NCBI GenBank assembly: GCA_007131945.1 | Contig: SLPP01000398.1 | Coordinates: 1 to 21,360 of the forward strand | Reading direction: 5' to 3' | DNA: 21,360 nt | From: Paracoccaceae bacterium | GTDB taxonomy: Bacteria; Pseudomonadota; Alphaproteobacteria; Rhodobacterales; Rhodobacteraceae | Part shown: positions 9,139 to 18,242 of the stretch, piece after piece | Position numbering within the stretch: the first letter of the stretch is position 1 | Layout of the letters: the number at the start of each line of letters is the position of its first letter | The notes under the pieces: model-generated | What the model saw: the letters and a program-made list of their open reading frames with translations, nothing else | Databases searched by the model: none | Told to the model about the DNA's origin: nothing | Translations under genes and position numbers: made by a program

Positions 9139-10530
9139 TCAGGCCTGTTCGCGCTCGGCGCGCGCGCCGTTCAGCGCGCCGGTGCCGACGCCCAGCGACT
9201 TCAGCTTGCGATGCAGCGCCGAGCGCTCCATGCCGACGAAATTCGCCGTGCGCGAGATGTTGCCGCCGAAGCGGTGGATCTGGGTCAGCAGGTACTCGCG
9301 CTCGAAGAGCTCGCGCGCCTCGCGCAGAGGCAGCGTCGCCAGCGCCCCCGAAAGGACTACGCGGCCCGGCTCGGTGCCCGGGCCGTTTTCACCCTGAAGC
9401 TCGCGTGCCTCGATCGGGCCAGTCCCCTCGCCGAGGATCAGCGCGCGCTCGATCACGTTGCGCAGCTGGCGGATGTTGCCCGGCCAGGCCATCGCCTGGA
9501 GCTGCGCCTCGGCCTCGGCCAGAAGCTCGCGCTTCGGCAGGCCCTGGCTCTGGTGGAAATGGTCGATGAAATGCACCGCCAGCAGCGGGATGTCGTCGCG
9601 CCGCTCCTCCAGCGACGGGACCGAGATCGGCACGACGTTCAGCCGGTCGTATAGTTCCTGGCGAAAATTGCCCGCGCTGATCTCGGCGCGCAGATCGCGC
9701 GTGGTCGAGGAGATCACCCGCAGGTCGACCCTGACGCGCGCCGATCCGCCAACCCGGGTGAAGGTCTGGTCGACCAGCACGCGCAGGATCTTCGACTGCG
9801 TGCCGGGGGGCATGTCGGCGACCTCGTCGAGATAGATGATCCCGCCATTGGCCTGCTCCAGCAGCCCCGGCACGACGCCCTGCGCGCCCTCCTGGCCGAA
9901 GAGCACGGTCTCCATCTTGTCGGGTTCGATCGCGGCGCAGGAGACGCTGACGAAGGGGCCGTCGGCGCGGTTGGAATGGGCGTGGATGAAGCGCGCGGCC
10001 ATCTCCTTGCCGCAGCCCGAGGGGCCGGTCAGCATTACCCTGCCGTTCGACTTGGTGACCTTGGAAAGCTGCGATTTCAGCAGTTTCATTGCCTGGCTCT
10101 GGCCCACCATTTCGGTCGGCCCGCCGTCGCGCCGGCGCAGCTGCGTGTTCTCGCGCCGCAGCCGAGAGGTCTCCATCGCGCGGCCGATCACCACCATCAG
10201 CTGATCGATGTTGAAGGGCTTCTCGATGAAGTCGTAGGCGCCCTTCTTGATCGCCGCCACCGCGATCTCGATGTTGCCGTGACCCGAGATGATCACGACC
10301 GGGATGCCGGGATGTTCGCGCTTGACCGCCATCAGGATGCCGATCCCGTCCATTCGGCTGTCCTTGAGCCACAGATCGAGGATCAAGAGCGCCGGCGGGT
10401 CGCCGTTGATCGCGTTCATCGCCTCGTCGGCATTGGACGCAAGGCGCGTCGTGTAGCCCTCGTCGCGCAGTATCTCGGAGATCAGCTCGCGGATGTCGCG
10501 TTCGTCGTCGACGATCAGTATGTCGCTCAT
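9139..10530 (-). CDS. ntrX: Response regulator NtrX (AAA+ activator family, no canonical GAFTGA)
   Basis: This 463-residue regulator has an N-terminal receiver domain with acidic residues D8/D9, phospho-acceptor D52, S82 and K104. The central AAA+ domain has Walker A GPSGCGKE (169-176) and Walker B IIYLDEVADM with D235/E236. The C-terminal Fis-type helix-turn-helix lies around residues 415-450. It is the partner of the membrane sensor NtrY, whose stop codon overlaps this start by ATGA. Where sigma54 activators carry GAFTGA, this protein reads FGQEGAQGVVPGLL (211-224), so classical sigma54 activation is doubtful. NtrX proteins control nitrogen metabolism, respiration and envelope genes in alphaproteobacteria. 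Synteny makes the NtrX name secure despite the loop change. Confidence 0.95.
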   Translation of the reverse strand: MSDILIVDDERDIRELISEILRDEGYTTRLASNADEAMNAINGDPPALLILDLWLKDSRMDGIGILMAVKREHPGIPVVIISGHGNIEIAVAAIKKGAYDFIEKPFNIDQLMVVIGRAMETSRLRRENTQLRRRDGGPTEMVGQSQAMKLLKSQLSKVTKSNGRVMLTGPSGCGKEMAARFIHAHSNRADGPFVSVSCAAIEPDKMETVLFGQEGAQGVVPGLLEQANGGIIYLDEVADMPPGTQSKILRVLVDQTFTRVGGSARVRVDLRVISSTTRDLRAEISAGNFRQELYDRLNVVPISVPSLEERRDDIPLLAVHFIDHFHQSQGLPKRELLAEAEAQLQAMAWPGNIRQLRNVIERALILGEGTGPIEARELQGENGPGTEPGRVVLSGALATLPLREARELFEREYLLTQIHRFGGNISRTANFVGMERSALHRKLKSLGVGTGALNGARAEREQA

Positions 10531-12839
10531 GCCTCTGCCTCGGTCTGCTGTTCCACCCCGGCCCTGGACGCGCGCGCGCCGCCCAGCAGGGGCAGTCGGA
10601 TTTCGGCCAGCGCCCCGGCATGGGCGCCGCCCTCGAAGACGGGCGCGTCGCGCAGGCGCAACGTCCCGCCATGTTCCTCGATGATCTTCTTGACGATCGG
10701 CAGGCCAAGACCGGTACCCTGCCTGCGCGTCGTCACATAGGGTTCGAACAGCCGGGCGCGGTCTGCCGGGAGGCCGATGCCGTTATCGGCGATGGTGATC
10801 GTCACGCCGCCCGGCTCGGTCACCATCCGGAGCTCTATGCGTGGTGCGTAGCCTTGAGGCACGGACCCGCTTTCGATCAGCGTTTCAATCGCTTCTCCGC
10901 CATTCTTGATGAGATTCGTGAGCGCCTGGCCGATCATGCCGCGGTCGATCTCCAGCACCAGAGGCGCGCCTGGCAGGTCGGCGACAATCTCGACGCCGGG
11001 CAGCCCCGCCTCCTGCAGCGTGACCGCGTCGCGCACCACCTCGACCAGGTCGTGTGGCCGCCGGTCGGGCTCGGGCATGCGGGCGAAGCGCGAGAACTCG
11101 TCGACGATGCGGCGCAGATCGTTGGTCTGGCGCACGATCACGTCGGTCAGTTCCTCCAGCGATCTCGCCTCGTCCTCGGGCAGGCTGCGGCGGAACTTGC
11201 GCTTGATCCGGTCGGCCGACAGCTGGATCGGCGTCAGCGGGTTCTTGATCTCGTGCGCGATGCGGCGCGCCACGTCGCCCCAGGCCGCCATCCGCTGCGC
11301 CGAGACGAGCTCGGTCACGTCGTCGAAGGCGAGCACGTAGCCCTCCAGTGCGCCGGCGGCGTTGCGCCGTTCGGCCAGCCGCACCAGCAGCGTCTCCAGC
11401 CGCCCGCCGCGACTGAGGCGCAACTCTTCCTGGATGCGCCCGTCGAGCCGGCCCTCGCCGGCCCGCAACCGGTCGAGGAGCGCCGCGAATTCGGGCACCA
11501 CCTCGGCCAGCGGGCGGCGATAGGCGGCGTCGCCACGGATGCCCAGAAGCGTCTCGGCGGCGCGGTTGACGAAATCGGTCTGGCCGGCCTCGTCGAGACC
11601 GATCACGCCCGCCGTGACCGAACCCAGCACCGAATCGAAAAGCCGCCGGCGTTCCTCGATCTGCCGGGTGTTTTCCAGCAGCGTCTCGCGCTGCAGCTTC
11701 AGCTGGCGCGTCATCTGGTTGAAGACGCGGCCCATCAGCGCGATCTCGTCGTCGCCCTTCTCCTCGGGCACCTGCTGGTCGAGATCGCCGGCGCCGACCT
11801 GTTCGGCCGCGCCGGCGAGCCGCCCGATCGGCCGCGACAGCCGCTCGGCGAACCACATGCCCAGCCAGACCGCGGCGAGGATGAGGATCAGCGCGAAGCC
11901 GAGATAGATCAGCCCGAAATTGAACAGGAGCCGCCCGCGCTCGCGTTCCAGCTGGTTGTAGAGCTGGATCGTCTCCTGCGTCTCGTCGAGCAGGCTCAGA
12001 AGGTCGCCGTCGACGGCGCGGGCGATATAGAGCAACCGATCCGCCCGACCCTGCAGCGGCACCAGCGCGCGAAACTCGCTCATCTCCCAGTCGCGGATGA
12101 GCACCAGCTCGCCCGCCAGCGCCCGGTCCAGTTCGTCGCGGCCCGGCTCGATGAAGTCGAAGAGATAGGATCGTTCGCCACGCAGCCGGAGCGCGCCGTC
12201 GCCGTCGATGATGAAGGCCACGCGCAGCCCGCGCTGGACGTCGGACTGGGCCTGGCTGAGAACCTGACGCAACTCGCCCTCGGGGATCAGCGGGTCGAAG
12301 GCGAGCACCATCTCCAGCCGCCGGGCGACGGCGCGGCCGTCCTCGACCAGGTACTGCTCCTGCTCGGCCTGGTAGGCCTCGGCGGCGGCGAGCGAGGAGC
12401 CGACGACGTTGCGCACGCGGTCCGAGAACCAGCTCTCGAGCCCGAAATTGATCGTGATGACGGCGAAGACGGCGACGGTCACCGCCGGCAGAAGCGCGCT
12501 GATCGCGAAAAGCGCCGAGAGCCGCATGTGCAGCCGCGAGCCGGCCGAGCGCTTGCGGCGGGCGGCGACGAGGCGGGCGATCCGCGCCATGACCAGCGCC
12601 GCGACGACGAGGATGTAGACCAGATCGGCCAGCAGGACGACGCGCAGCGAGGGCAGCCCGGCGGGCACGGTGAAGGGCCCCAGCACGAGGACCGTCGCCA
12701 GGACCAGAATCGGCGCCAGAGCGACGAGCGCGAAGGTCGTGATCGCCTGGATGCGGCGCCGGCGCCGACTGCGCCGCGGCGGGACCGTCACGGCCGGCCG
12801 GATGCTCGCGGGCTCGTGTGCCGGAATGTCGGTCGCCAT
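10527..12839 (-). CDS. ntrY: Membrane sensor histidine kinase NtrY
   Basis: This 770-residue kinase has membrane helices at about 32-54, 66-88, 106-130 and 304-330. The last two flank an extracytoplasmic loop of about 170 residues. A HAMP domain (about 330-385) and a PAS domain (about 400-510) follow. The catalytic core has phospho-acceptor His529 ([10 protein letters not shown]), N box N642/N646, G1 DNGIG (685-689) and G2 GTGLGL (708-713). NtrY senses an unresolved signal, possibly redox or nitrogen state, and phosphorylates NtrX, with cross-talk to NtrC reported in related bacteria. The ATG at 12837-12839 was chosen by family length. Its ribosome-binding site is weak. It lies 83 bp after ntrC and overlaps ntrX by four bases. 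Confidence 0.96.
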   Translation of the reverse strand: MATDIPAHEPASIRPAVTVPPRRSRRRRRIQAITTFALVALAPILVLATVLVLGPFTVPAGLPSLRVVLLADLVYILVVAALVMARIARLVAARRKRSAGSRLHMRLSALFAISALLPAVTVAVFAVITINFGLESWFSDRVRNVVGSSLAAAEAYQAEQEQYLVEDGRAVARRLEMVLAFDPLIPEGELRQVLSQAQSDVQRGLRVAFIIDGDGALRLRGERSYLFDFIEPGRDELDRALAGELVLIRDWEMSEFRALVPLQGRADRLLYIARAVDGDLLSLLDETQETIQLYNQLERERGRLLFNFGLIYLGFALILILAAVWLGMWFAERLSRPIGRLAGAAEQVGAGDLDQQVPEEKGDDEIALMGRVFNQMTRQLKLQRETLLENTRQIEERRRLFDSVLGSVTAGVIGLDEAGQTDFVNRAAETLLGIRGDAAYRRPLAEVVPEFAALLDRLRAGEGRLDGRIQEELRLSRGGRLETLLVRLAERRNAAGALEGYVLAFDDVTELVSAQRMAAWGDVARRIAHEIKNPLTPIQLSADRIKRKFRRSLPEDEARSLEELTDVIVRQTNDLRRIVDEFSRFARMPEPDRRPHDLVEVVRDAVTLQEAGLPGVEIVADLPGAPLVLEIDRGMIGQALTNLIKNGGEAIETLIESGSVPQGYAPRIELRMVTEPGGVTITIADNGIGLPADRARLFEPYVTTRRQGTGLGLPIVKKIIEEHGGTLRLRDAPVFEGGAHAGALAEIRLPLLGGARASRAGVEQQTEAEA

Positions 12840-12904
12840 CGGATGCCGCTGCCTGCCTCGTTCCGTCGGGCGCGTCCATGCGCGCCGGGCTGCGGCACCG
12901 GGGC

Positions 12905-12921
12905 CACGCCTCTGTGGCGTG
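12905..12921 (-). promoter_or_regulatory. Stem-loop in the ntrC-ntrY gap
   Basis: On the minus strand, CACGCC (12921-12916) pairs perfectly with GGCGTG (12910-12905) around a 5-nt loop. It begins one base after the ntrC TAA codon. No T-run follows, so it may be a weak terminator, an attenuator, or an mRNA-stabilising hairpin that separates ntrBC from ntrYX expression. Function is inferred. Confidence 0.4.
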
Positions 12922-12922
12922 T

Positions 12923-14314
12923 TTACATCAACTTGCGGCGCCGTGTCACGCGAATATCCAGATCATTGATCTTCTTGCGCAGCGTATTGCGGTTGATTCC
13001 CATCAACTCCGCACACCTGGCCTGGTTGCCGCCGGTATAGTCGAGCGCGATCTCGATCAGCGGCGCCTCGACCTCGCGCAGGATCCGGTCATAGAGGCCG
13101 GGTGGCGGCAGGTCGTCGCCGTGCAGCTCGAAATACCGGCGCAGGTGGCGCGCGACCGACTCGCCCAGCTTCTCGCCGCGGGTGCCGTCGGCGGCCGGCA
13201 TCGCCGCAGGCTGGCCGGTCAGCGCGGCGTCCATCTCGGCGCGGCCGATCTCGGCGGTCTGGCCGGTGATGACCAGCCGGCGCATCGTGTTTTCGAGCTG
13301 CCGGACATTACCGGGCCAGGTGTAGTGCCGGATCAGTTCCATCGCCGCCGGCGCGAGCATCCGGCTGGCCCCGGTTTCGCGCGACGCCCGGGTCAGGAAA
13401 TGCTCGGCCAGAAGCGGGATGTCCTCGATCCGCTCGCGCAGGGGCGGCACGTGCAGGGTCACACCGGCGAGCCGGTAATAGAGATCCTGACGAAAGGCGC
13501 CCGTTTCCAGCGCCGCCGAGAGATCGCCCTCGGCGATGGCCAGGAGGCGCGGCCCGTTCTCGGGCAGCGTGTCGAGAAGCCGCACCAGCCGCGCCTGCGC
13601 CGCGCCGTCGAGATCGCCGAGCCCGTCGATGACCAACGTGCCGCTGCGCGCGCGGGCGACGAGCGCCGGCACCGCCGCGGGCTCGCCCTGACCCAGATCC
13701 TGCCCGGCGGCGAGCACGAAGGGCTGCGCGCGCCGGTCCGAGAAGTCGTGCAGCGCGCGCGCGACCAAGGACTTGCCGGTGCCCGATTCGCCGATGATCA
13801 GCACCGGCATGTCTGTGTTCATCACCCGCGCGACCAGCCGGTAGAGCGTCTGCATCGCCGGTGTCCGGCCGACGAGCGGCAGGTCGGCATCGGCGGGCGG
13901 ATCGATCACCTCGCGCGAGGGCGGCGCCTCGGCCGCACGCGCCCGGCGCGGGCTCGCCTCCATCGCCTTCGCCGCACGTTTCAGAAGGTCCGGCAGGTCG
14001 AAGGGCTTTGGCAGGTAGTCCCAGGCCTCGGCCTCGGTCGCCTGGATCGCGGTCATGATCGTGTTCTGCGCCGATATCACGATCACCGGCAGGTTGGGTC
14101 GCAGCGCGCGGATGCGCGGCAGCATCTCGATCCCGTTGCCGTCGGGCATGACCACATCCGAGACGACCAGATCGCCCTTGCCCTCCTCGACCCAGCGCAT
14201 CAGCGTCGTGAGGCTCGAGGTGGCGTGCACCCGGCAGCCGGCGCGGGTCAGCGCCTGGGTCAGGACCGTTCGGATCGTGCGATCGTCATCGGCAACCAGG
14301 ACGGTTCCATCCAT
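12923..14314 (-). CDS. ntrC: Nitrogen response regulator NtrC, RcNtrC-like, lacking GAFTGA
   Basis: I take the ATG at 14312-14314 (463 residues), because AAGGAG lies 8 nt before it. An in-frame GTG 9 bases further upstream has no such site. The receiver domain has acidic residues 9-11, D53, S81 and K103. The AAA+ domain has Walker A GESGTGKS (175-182), but the Walker B-like segment is VIDGLGD, with Gly231 where glutamate is expected. The stretch between the two motifs is about 14 residues shorter than in E. coli NtrC, and GAFTGA is absent. A Fis-type helix-turn-helix closes the protein. This matches R. capsulatus NtrC, known to activate sigma70 RNA polymerase. It receives phosphate from NtrB, encoded just upstream, and switches on nitrogen-assimilation genes. 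Confidence 0.95.
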   Translation of the reverse strand: MDGTVLVADDDRTIRTVLTQALTRAGCRVHATSSLTTLMRWVEEGKGDLVVSDVVMPDGNGIEMLPRIRALRPNLPVIVISAQNTIMTAIQATEAEAWDYLPKPFDLPDLLKRAAKAMEASPRRARAAEAPPSREVIDPPADADLPLVGRTPAMQTLYRLVARVMNTDMPVLIIGESGTGKSLVARALHDFSDRRAQPFVLAAGQDLGQGEPAAVPALVARARSGTLVIDGLGDLDGAAQARLVRLLDTLPENGPRLLAIAEGDLSAALETGAFRQDLYYRLAGVTLHVPPLRERIEDIPLLAEHFLTRASRETGASRMLAPAAMELIRHYTWPGNVRQLENTMRRLVITGQTAEIGRAEMDAALTGQPAAMPAADGTRGEKLGESVARHLRRYFELHGDDLPPPGLYDRILREVEAPLIEIALDYTGGNQARCAELMGINRNTLRKKINDLDIRVTRRRKLM

Positions 14315-14319
14315 CGGGA

Positions 14320-15432
14320 TCACTCCTTGGTGTCGGGCGGGGCTTCGGCCTGCGCCTCGACTTGGGTTTCGGGCGGGGCGACGGGCAGCGAGATGCGGAA
14401 GGCGGTCTGGCCGGGACGCTGATCGACCTCGATCCAGCCCTCATGCGCGGCGATGATCTTCGAGACCAGCGCCAGGCCGAGCCCGGTGCCGTTCTCGCGC
14501 CCGGAAACGAAGGGCTCGAAGATCTCGTCGGCGATCTCGGCCGGCAGGCCGGGGCCGTCGTCGATCACCTCGACATGCAGCGGCAGCGAGACGGGCCCGC
14601 CCTTCCGGCGCAGGTGCAGCCCGCCCTCGAAAAAGGTGCGGATGCGAATCGTGCCGCCCGCGGGCTGGGCTTCGGAGGCGTTCTTCAGGAGGTTGAGAAA
14701 GACCTGCAGAAGCTGATCGGCATCGCCCAGCGTCAACGGCAGCGACGGGTCGTACTGGTCGAGGATGCGCATATGCGCGCCGAAGCCGACGATCGCCGAG
14801 CGCCGCGCGCGCTCGAGCACGTCGTGAAGGTTGACCGCGCGCCGGTCGGGCGGACGCTGGTCGCCGAACTGCTCGACCTGTTCGAGAAGCTTCACGATCC
14901 GCCGCGTCTCCTCGACGATCAGGTCGGCGAGTTCGCGGTCGGCCGGGGCGAGGCCCATCGACAGAAGCTGCGCCGCCCCGGCGATCCCGGCAAGAGGGTT
15001 CTTGATCTCGTGCGCCAGCATCTCGGCCATGCCGATGGCCGAGCGCGCGGCCGACTTCGTCGCCTGCGTCCGGCCCAGCCGTCCGGCGATGTCGCGCGGC
15101 GCGATCAGCAGAAGCAGGGTGTCACCCGCCTCGGCCAGCGGCGCGATCTGCAGGTTGCACAGCACCGGCGGCCGCTCGCCGGTGCACACATCCGCATCGT
15201 TGATGAAGATCGGCGCGCGGTTGGCGCGGGTGCGGCTCAACGCCTCCTCCATCGGCGCGTCGATCGTCAGCCGGTCGAGCGCCGGCTCGCCCTCGAGCGA
15301 GGCGCTGGTCGCCGACATGAAGAGCTCTGCCGCCGGATTGCAGCCGAGGATGCGCTCGACGCCGTTCTCGGGCGCGACGAGGAAGGCCGGCACCGGCAGC
15401 GCCGCCCATATCGCGCCGGGCGGGGGCATCAT
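14320..15432 (-). CDS. ntrB: Nitrogen sensor histidine kinase/phosphatase NtrB
   Basis: This 370-residue cytoplasmic kinase has no membrane helix. An N-terminal PAS-like domain (about 10-115) precedes the phospho-acceptor His141 in the motif [10 protein letters not shown], then an ATPase domain with an N box near NLLKNASEA and glycine boxes DDGPGLP and GTGLGL. NtrB phosphorylates NtrC under nitrogen limitation and dephosphorylates it when PII protein signals nitrogen excess. Two ATG codons stand in tandem at the start (15430-15432 and 15427-15429). They overlap the dusB stop, so translation is coupled to dusB. The C-terminal tail is proline- and acid-rich and probably disordered. Confidence 0.96.
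   Translation of the reverse strand: MMPPPGAIWAALPVPAFLVAPENGVERILGCNPAAELFMSATSASLEGEPALDRLTIDAPMEEALSRTRANRAPIFINDADVCTGERPPVLCNLQIAPLAEAGDTLLLLIAPRDIAGRLGRTQATKSAARSAIGMAEMLAHEIKNPLAGIAGAAQLLSMGLAPADRELADLIVEETRRIVKLLEQVEQFGDQRPPDRRAVNLHDVLERARRSAIVGFGAHMRILDQYDPSLPLTLGDADQLLQVFLNLLKNASEAQPAGGTIRIRTFFEGGLHLRRKGGPVSLPLHVEVIDDGPGLPAEIADEIFEPFVSGRENGTGLGLALVSKIIAAHEGWIEVDQRPGQTAFRISLPVAPPETQVEAQAEAPPDTKE
14323..14328 (-). promoter_or_regulatory. Ribosome-binding site that decides the ntrC start
   Basis: AAGGAG on the minus strand sits 8 nt before the ATG at 14312-14314 and directly before the ntrB stop codon. The alternative GTG start (14321-14323) overlaps the site itself, so ribosomes should start at the ATG. 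Placing the site inside the end of ntrB suggests coupled translation of NtrB and NtrC. Confidence 0.75.
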
Positions 15433-16406
15433 GCCGCAGCCTCGCGCGGGGTCAGCGCCGCGGGCAGCAGCGCCAGCACCTCGGCCGGGTCGGGCGCGCG
15501 CATCAGCCGGGCGCGGAGATCGGCCGGGCCGCCGGCGGCGTCGACATACCAGCCCAGATGCTTGCGGGCGACGCGCAGGCCCGGGTCACGGCCGTAGAAG
15601 GCGAGCATTGCCTCGTAATGCAAGGCGACCAGATCGACGAGCGCCCGGCCGCGCGGGATGGCCGGCGCCGGGCGGCCGAAGAGCGCCGCGGCGATCTGCG
15701 CCAGCGCCCAGGGCCGGCCCTGGGCGGCGCGGCCGATCATCACGCCCTGCGCGCCCGACTGCGCCAGCGCCGCGCGGGCCTCGGCCGGACCCAGGATGTC
15801 GCCGTTGGCGATGACAGGGATGCGAACCGCTTCGCGCACCGCCCGGATCGCCCGCCAGTCGGCGCGGCCGGTATAGAACTGCGCCCGGGTGCGGCCGTGG
15901 ATCGTGATCATGCGCACGCCCGCTTCTTCCGCGCGCCGCGCCAGTTCCGGCGCGTTCAGGCAGTCTCCGTCCCAGCCCAGCCGGGTCTTCAGCGTCACCG
16001 GCACGCGGACGGCTTGCACCACCGCCTCGATCAGCCGCAGCGCCAGGTCGAGGTCGCGCATCAGCGCCGAGCCCGAGAGCCCGCCCACGACCTTCTTCGC
16101 CGGGCAGCCCATGTTAATGTCAATGAGCGGCGCGCCCTCGGCCTCGGCGATGCGCGCGGCCTCGGCCATGGCACCGGACTCGCGCCCGGCCAGCTGCACC
16201 GCGGTCGGCACGTCGGCCGCGATCCGCGCCCGCGCCCGGCTCGACCGGCGCCGCGTCACCAGTTCGCCCGAGGCGATCATCTCGCTGACCAGAAGCCCGG
16301 CGCCGAAACCCGCCACGACGCGCCGGAACGGCAGATCGGTGATCCCCGACATCGGCGCGAGCAGCACCGGCGGGTCGATCGCGATGGGGAAGGCGGGCGG
16401 GGACAT
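15429..16406 (-). CDS. dusB: tRNA-dihydrouridine synthase DusB (NifR3)
   Basis: This 325-residue FMN enzyme reduces specific uridines in the D-loop of tRNA with NADPH. The TIM-barrel motifs are clear: the N-terminal APMSGITDLPFR (17-28), the catalytic Cys101 in DINMGCPAKK, Lys140 in TLKTRLGW, and His170 in TIHGRTR. In alphaproteobacteria this gene (formerly nifR3) is the first gene of the ntrBC operon, as here, and overlaps ntrB by its stop codon. That position means the operon promoter should lie in the 187-bp gap upstream, shared with the divergent ispDF. No regulatory role of the enzyme on nitrogen control is shown by the sequence. Confidence 0.96.
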   Translation of the reverse strand: MSPPAFPIAIDPPVLLAPMSGITDLPFRRVVAGFGAGLLVSEMIASGELVTRRRSSRARARIAADVPTAVQLAGRESGAMAEAARIAEAEGAPLIDINMGCPAKKVVGGLSGSALMRDLDLALRLIEAVVQAVRVPVTLKTRLGWDGDCLNAPELARRAEEAGVRMITIHGRTRAQFYTGRADWRAIRAVREAVRIPVIANGDILGPAEARAALAQSGAQGVMIGRAAQGRPWALAQIAAALFGRPAPAIPRGRALVDLVALHYEAMLAFYGRDPGLRVARKHLGWYVDAAGGPADLRARLMRAPDPAEVLALLPAALTPREAAA

Positions 16407-16499
16407 CGATTCTCGCAGCAGATCTCTCGCGGTGGTCTAGCGCCAGACGCGCCCGGCGGAAAGGCGACACCCGGCCATTCTGCGCGCAATTTCATCATC

Positions 16500-16516
16500 T
16501 GCACATATATTGTGCA
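16500..16516. promoter_or_regulatory. Inverted repeat in the divergent dusB/ispDF gap
   Basis: TGCACA at 16500-16505 and TGTGCA at 16511-16516 form a perfect 6-bp inverted repeat around TATAT. It is the most AT-rich spot in the 187-bp gap between two divergent operons, about 94 bp from dusB and 78 bp from ispDF. It contains a -10-like TATATT on the plus strand (16506-16511), but I found no good -35 at standard spacing. An operator or promoter core is plausible. The regulator is unknown. Confidence 0.4.
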
Positions 16517-16593
16517 TGCCTGCGCCGCAACTGGGCGATCCGGGGACGCCCCCCACCCTTGCGACGGCACCGGGCATGACCTAACCCTGCGCC

Positions 16594-17751
16594 ATGGCCG
16601 CGCCGATGCATACCGTCGTCATTCTTGTCGCCGCCGGGCGGGGCCTGCGCATGGGCGACGGCGCGCCGAAGCAATGGCGCCCGCTCGCCGGGCAGCCGGT
16701 GCTCGCGCATGCGGCGGCAGCCTTTCGCGCCGCCGGGCTCGCCCGACTCCTCGCCGTGATCCAGCCCGGGGATGCGGGGCGGATCGTACCCCTCGACCTG
16801 CCCTGGATCGCCGGCGGGGCGACGCGCACCGACTCGGTACGCAACGCGCTCGAGCATCTGGCCGACGAGCCGCCGGCGCGGGTGCTGATCCATGACGCGG
16901 CGCGCCCGCTCGTCGCGCCCGCCGTCATCGCCGGCGTGCTGGCGGCACTGGAGACCGCCCCCGCCGCCGCCCCGGCCCTGCCGGTAACCGACGCGCTCTG
17001 GCGCGCCGAGGGCCAGCGCGTCACCGGCACCGCCCCGCGCGACGGGCTCTTTCGCGCGCAGACGCCGCAGGGCTTCGCCTTCGCCGCGCTCCTCGCCGCC
17101 TATCGCGCCCATCCCGGGCCCGCCGACGACGACGTCGCCATCGCCCGCGCCGCCGGGCTTGACGTGGTCATCACCCCGGGCGACGAGGACAACCTGAAAC
17201 TGACCTGGCCCGCCGATTTCGCGCGCGCCGAGGCGATCCTGAACGCGCGCGGGCAAGCGGAGGGCGCTCCAATGGACATCCGGACGGGCAACGGCTTCGA
17301 CGTGCACCGCTTCGGGCCGGGCGACGGCGTCTGGCTCTGCGGCGTGAAACTGCCGCATGACCGCGGACTGCAGGGCCATTCGGATGCCGATGTCGGCATG
17401 CACGCGCTGACCGACGCGATCTACGGCGCGCTGGCCGAGGGTGATATCGGCCGCCACTTCCCCCCCTCCGATCCGCAATGGAAAGGAGCGGAGAGTCACG
17501 TCTTCCTGCGCCACGCGCTCGAACGCATGGCCACGCGGGGCTTCCGGCTCAGCCATGCCGACGTCACGCTGATCTGCGAACGGCCGAAGATCGAGCCGCA
17601 TGCCGAGACCATGCGCGCGGCGCTCGCCACGATCCTGGGGGTGGAGGCCGCCCGGGTCTCGGTCAAGGCCACGACCTCGGAACGGCTGGGTTTCACCGGC
17701 CGCGAGGAAGGGATCGCGGCGCTCGCCACCGCGACGCTGGTGGCGCCGTGA
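16594..17751 (+). CDS. ispDF: Bifunctional IspD/IspF: MEP cytidylyltransferase and MECDP synthase
   Basis: This 385-residue fusion performs two non-consecutive steps of the MEP isoprenoid pathway. The IspD half (about 1-220) has the nucleotide-binding AAGRG (14-17 region) with K26, [10 protein letters not shown] (78-87), HDAARP (100-105) and QTPQG (157-161). It transfers CMP to 2-C-methyl-D-erythritol 4-phosphate. The IspF half (about 227-385) has the metal ligands D236 and H238 in GFDVHRF and GHSDAD (261-266), and a C-terminal [13 protein letters not shown] motif. It cyclises the CDP-methylerythritol phosphate. Fused ispDF is common in alphaproteobacteria. The start is the ATG at 16594. An in-frame ATG four codons later is also possible. 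The stop overlaps pgpA as GTGA. Confidence 0.96.
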   Translation: MAAPMHTVVILVAAGRGLRMGDGAPKQWRPLAGQPVLAHAAAAFRAAGLARLLAVIQPGDAGRIVPLDLPWIAGGATRTDSVRNALEHLADEPPARVLIHDAARPLVAPAVIAGVLAALETAPAAAPALPVTDALWRAEGQRVTGTAPRDGLFRAQTPQGFAFAALLAAYRAHPGPADDDVAIARAAGLDVVITPGDEDNLKLTWPADFARAEAILNARGQAEGAPMDIRTGNGFDVHRFGPGDGVWLCGVKLPHDRGLQGHSDADVGMHALTDAIYGALAEGDIGRHFPPSDPQWKGAESHVFLRHALERMATRGFRLSHADVTLICERPKIEPHAETMRAALATILGVEAARVSVKATTSERLGFTGREEGIAALATATLVAP

Positions 17752-18242
17752 TCCTTTCGCGCCTTGTCGCCACCTGGTTCGGCGTGGGGCTGATGCGTCC
17801 CGCCCCCGGCACCTGGGGCTCGCTCGCCGCCCTGCCCTGCGTCTGGGCGCTGCATCTCCTCGGCGGCTTCGCGCTTGTCGCGCTGGCGACCGCCGCGATC
17901 TTCGCGGCGGGCTGGTGGGCCGCGGTCGTCGAGACGCGCGGTGCGGCCGATCCCGACCCGTCCGAGATCGTCATCGACGAGGTCGCGGGCATGTTCCTCG
18001 CGCTCTGGCCCGTCTCGCTGGGGGCGCAGATCGCCGGGGTCGACGTTCTGCAGCTCTGGCCCGGCTGGATCGTGGCCTTCCTCGCCTTCCGGCTCTTCGA
18101 CATCTGGAAACCCGGCCCCGCCGGTTGGGCTGACCGGCAGCACACGCCGCTGGGGCTGATGCTCGACGACATCTTCGCGGGCCTCTTCGCGGCGCTGGTC
18201 GTCGTCGCCGCGGCGGCACTCGCGCATGGGGTCCTGATGTGA
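17748..18242 (+). CDS. pgpA: Phosphatidylglycerophosphatase A
   Basis: This 164-residue inner-membrane enzyme removes phosphate from phosphatidylglycerophosphate to give phosphatidylglycerol. It carries the two family signatures: [12 protein letters not shown] (19-30) and the acidic [11 protein letters not shown] (72-82), plus [11 protein letters not shown] (114-124). Hydrophobic segments lie at about 32-60, 78-100, 104-118 and 142-160. I start it at the GTG at 17748, which overlaps the ispDF stop. This places the N-terminus right before the ATWFGVG segment as in PgpA homologues. The frame remains open to 17478 but that part only mirrors ispDF. Its stop overlaps the next start, so three genes are translationally coupled. 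Confidence 0.93.
   Translation: MILSRLVATWFGVGLMRPAPGTWGSLAALPCVWALHLLGGFALVALATAAIFAAGWWAAVVETRGAADPDPSEIVIDEVAGMFLALWPVSLGAQIAGVDVLQLWPGWIVAFLAFRLFDIWKPGPAGWADRQHTPLGLMLDDIFAGLFAALVVVAAAALAHGVLM

Noticed and set aside
6099..9654. Two long plus-strand open frames opposite trkH and trkA/ntrX
   Set aside because: The strongly conserved TrkH and TrkA proteins on the minus strand explain the region. The plus-strand translations are low-complexity shadows.
10620..13040. Open frame of about 800 codons on the plus strand opposite ntrY
   Set aside because: It mirrors ntrY on the other strand, has no recognisable domain and shows the Arg/His/Asp/Gln-rich make-up of GC-rich antisense frames.
14321..14323. 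GTG as the ntrC start codon
   Set aside because: It overlaps the ribosome-binding site, whereas the ATG 9 bases downstream is correctly spaced and gives the usual NtrC N-terminus.
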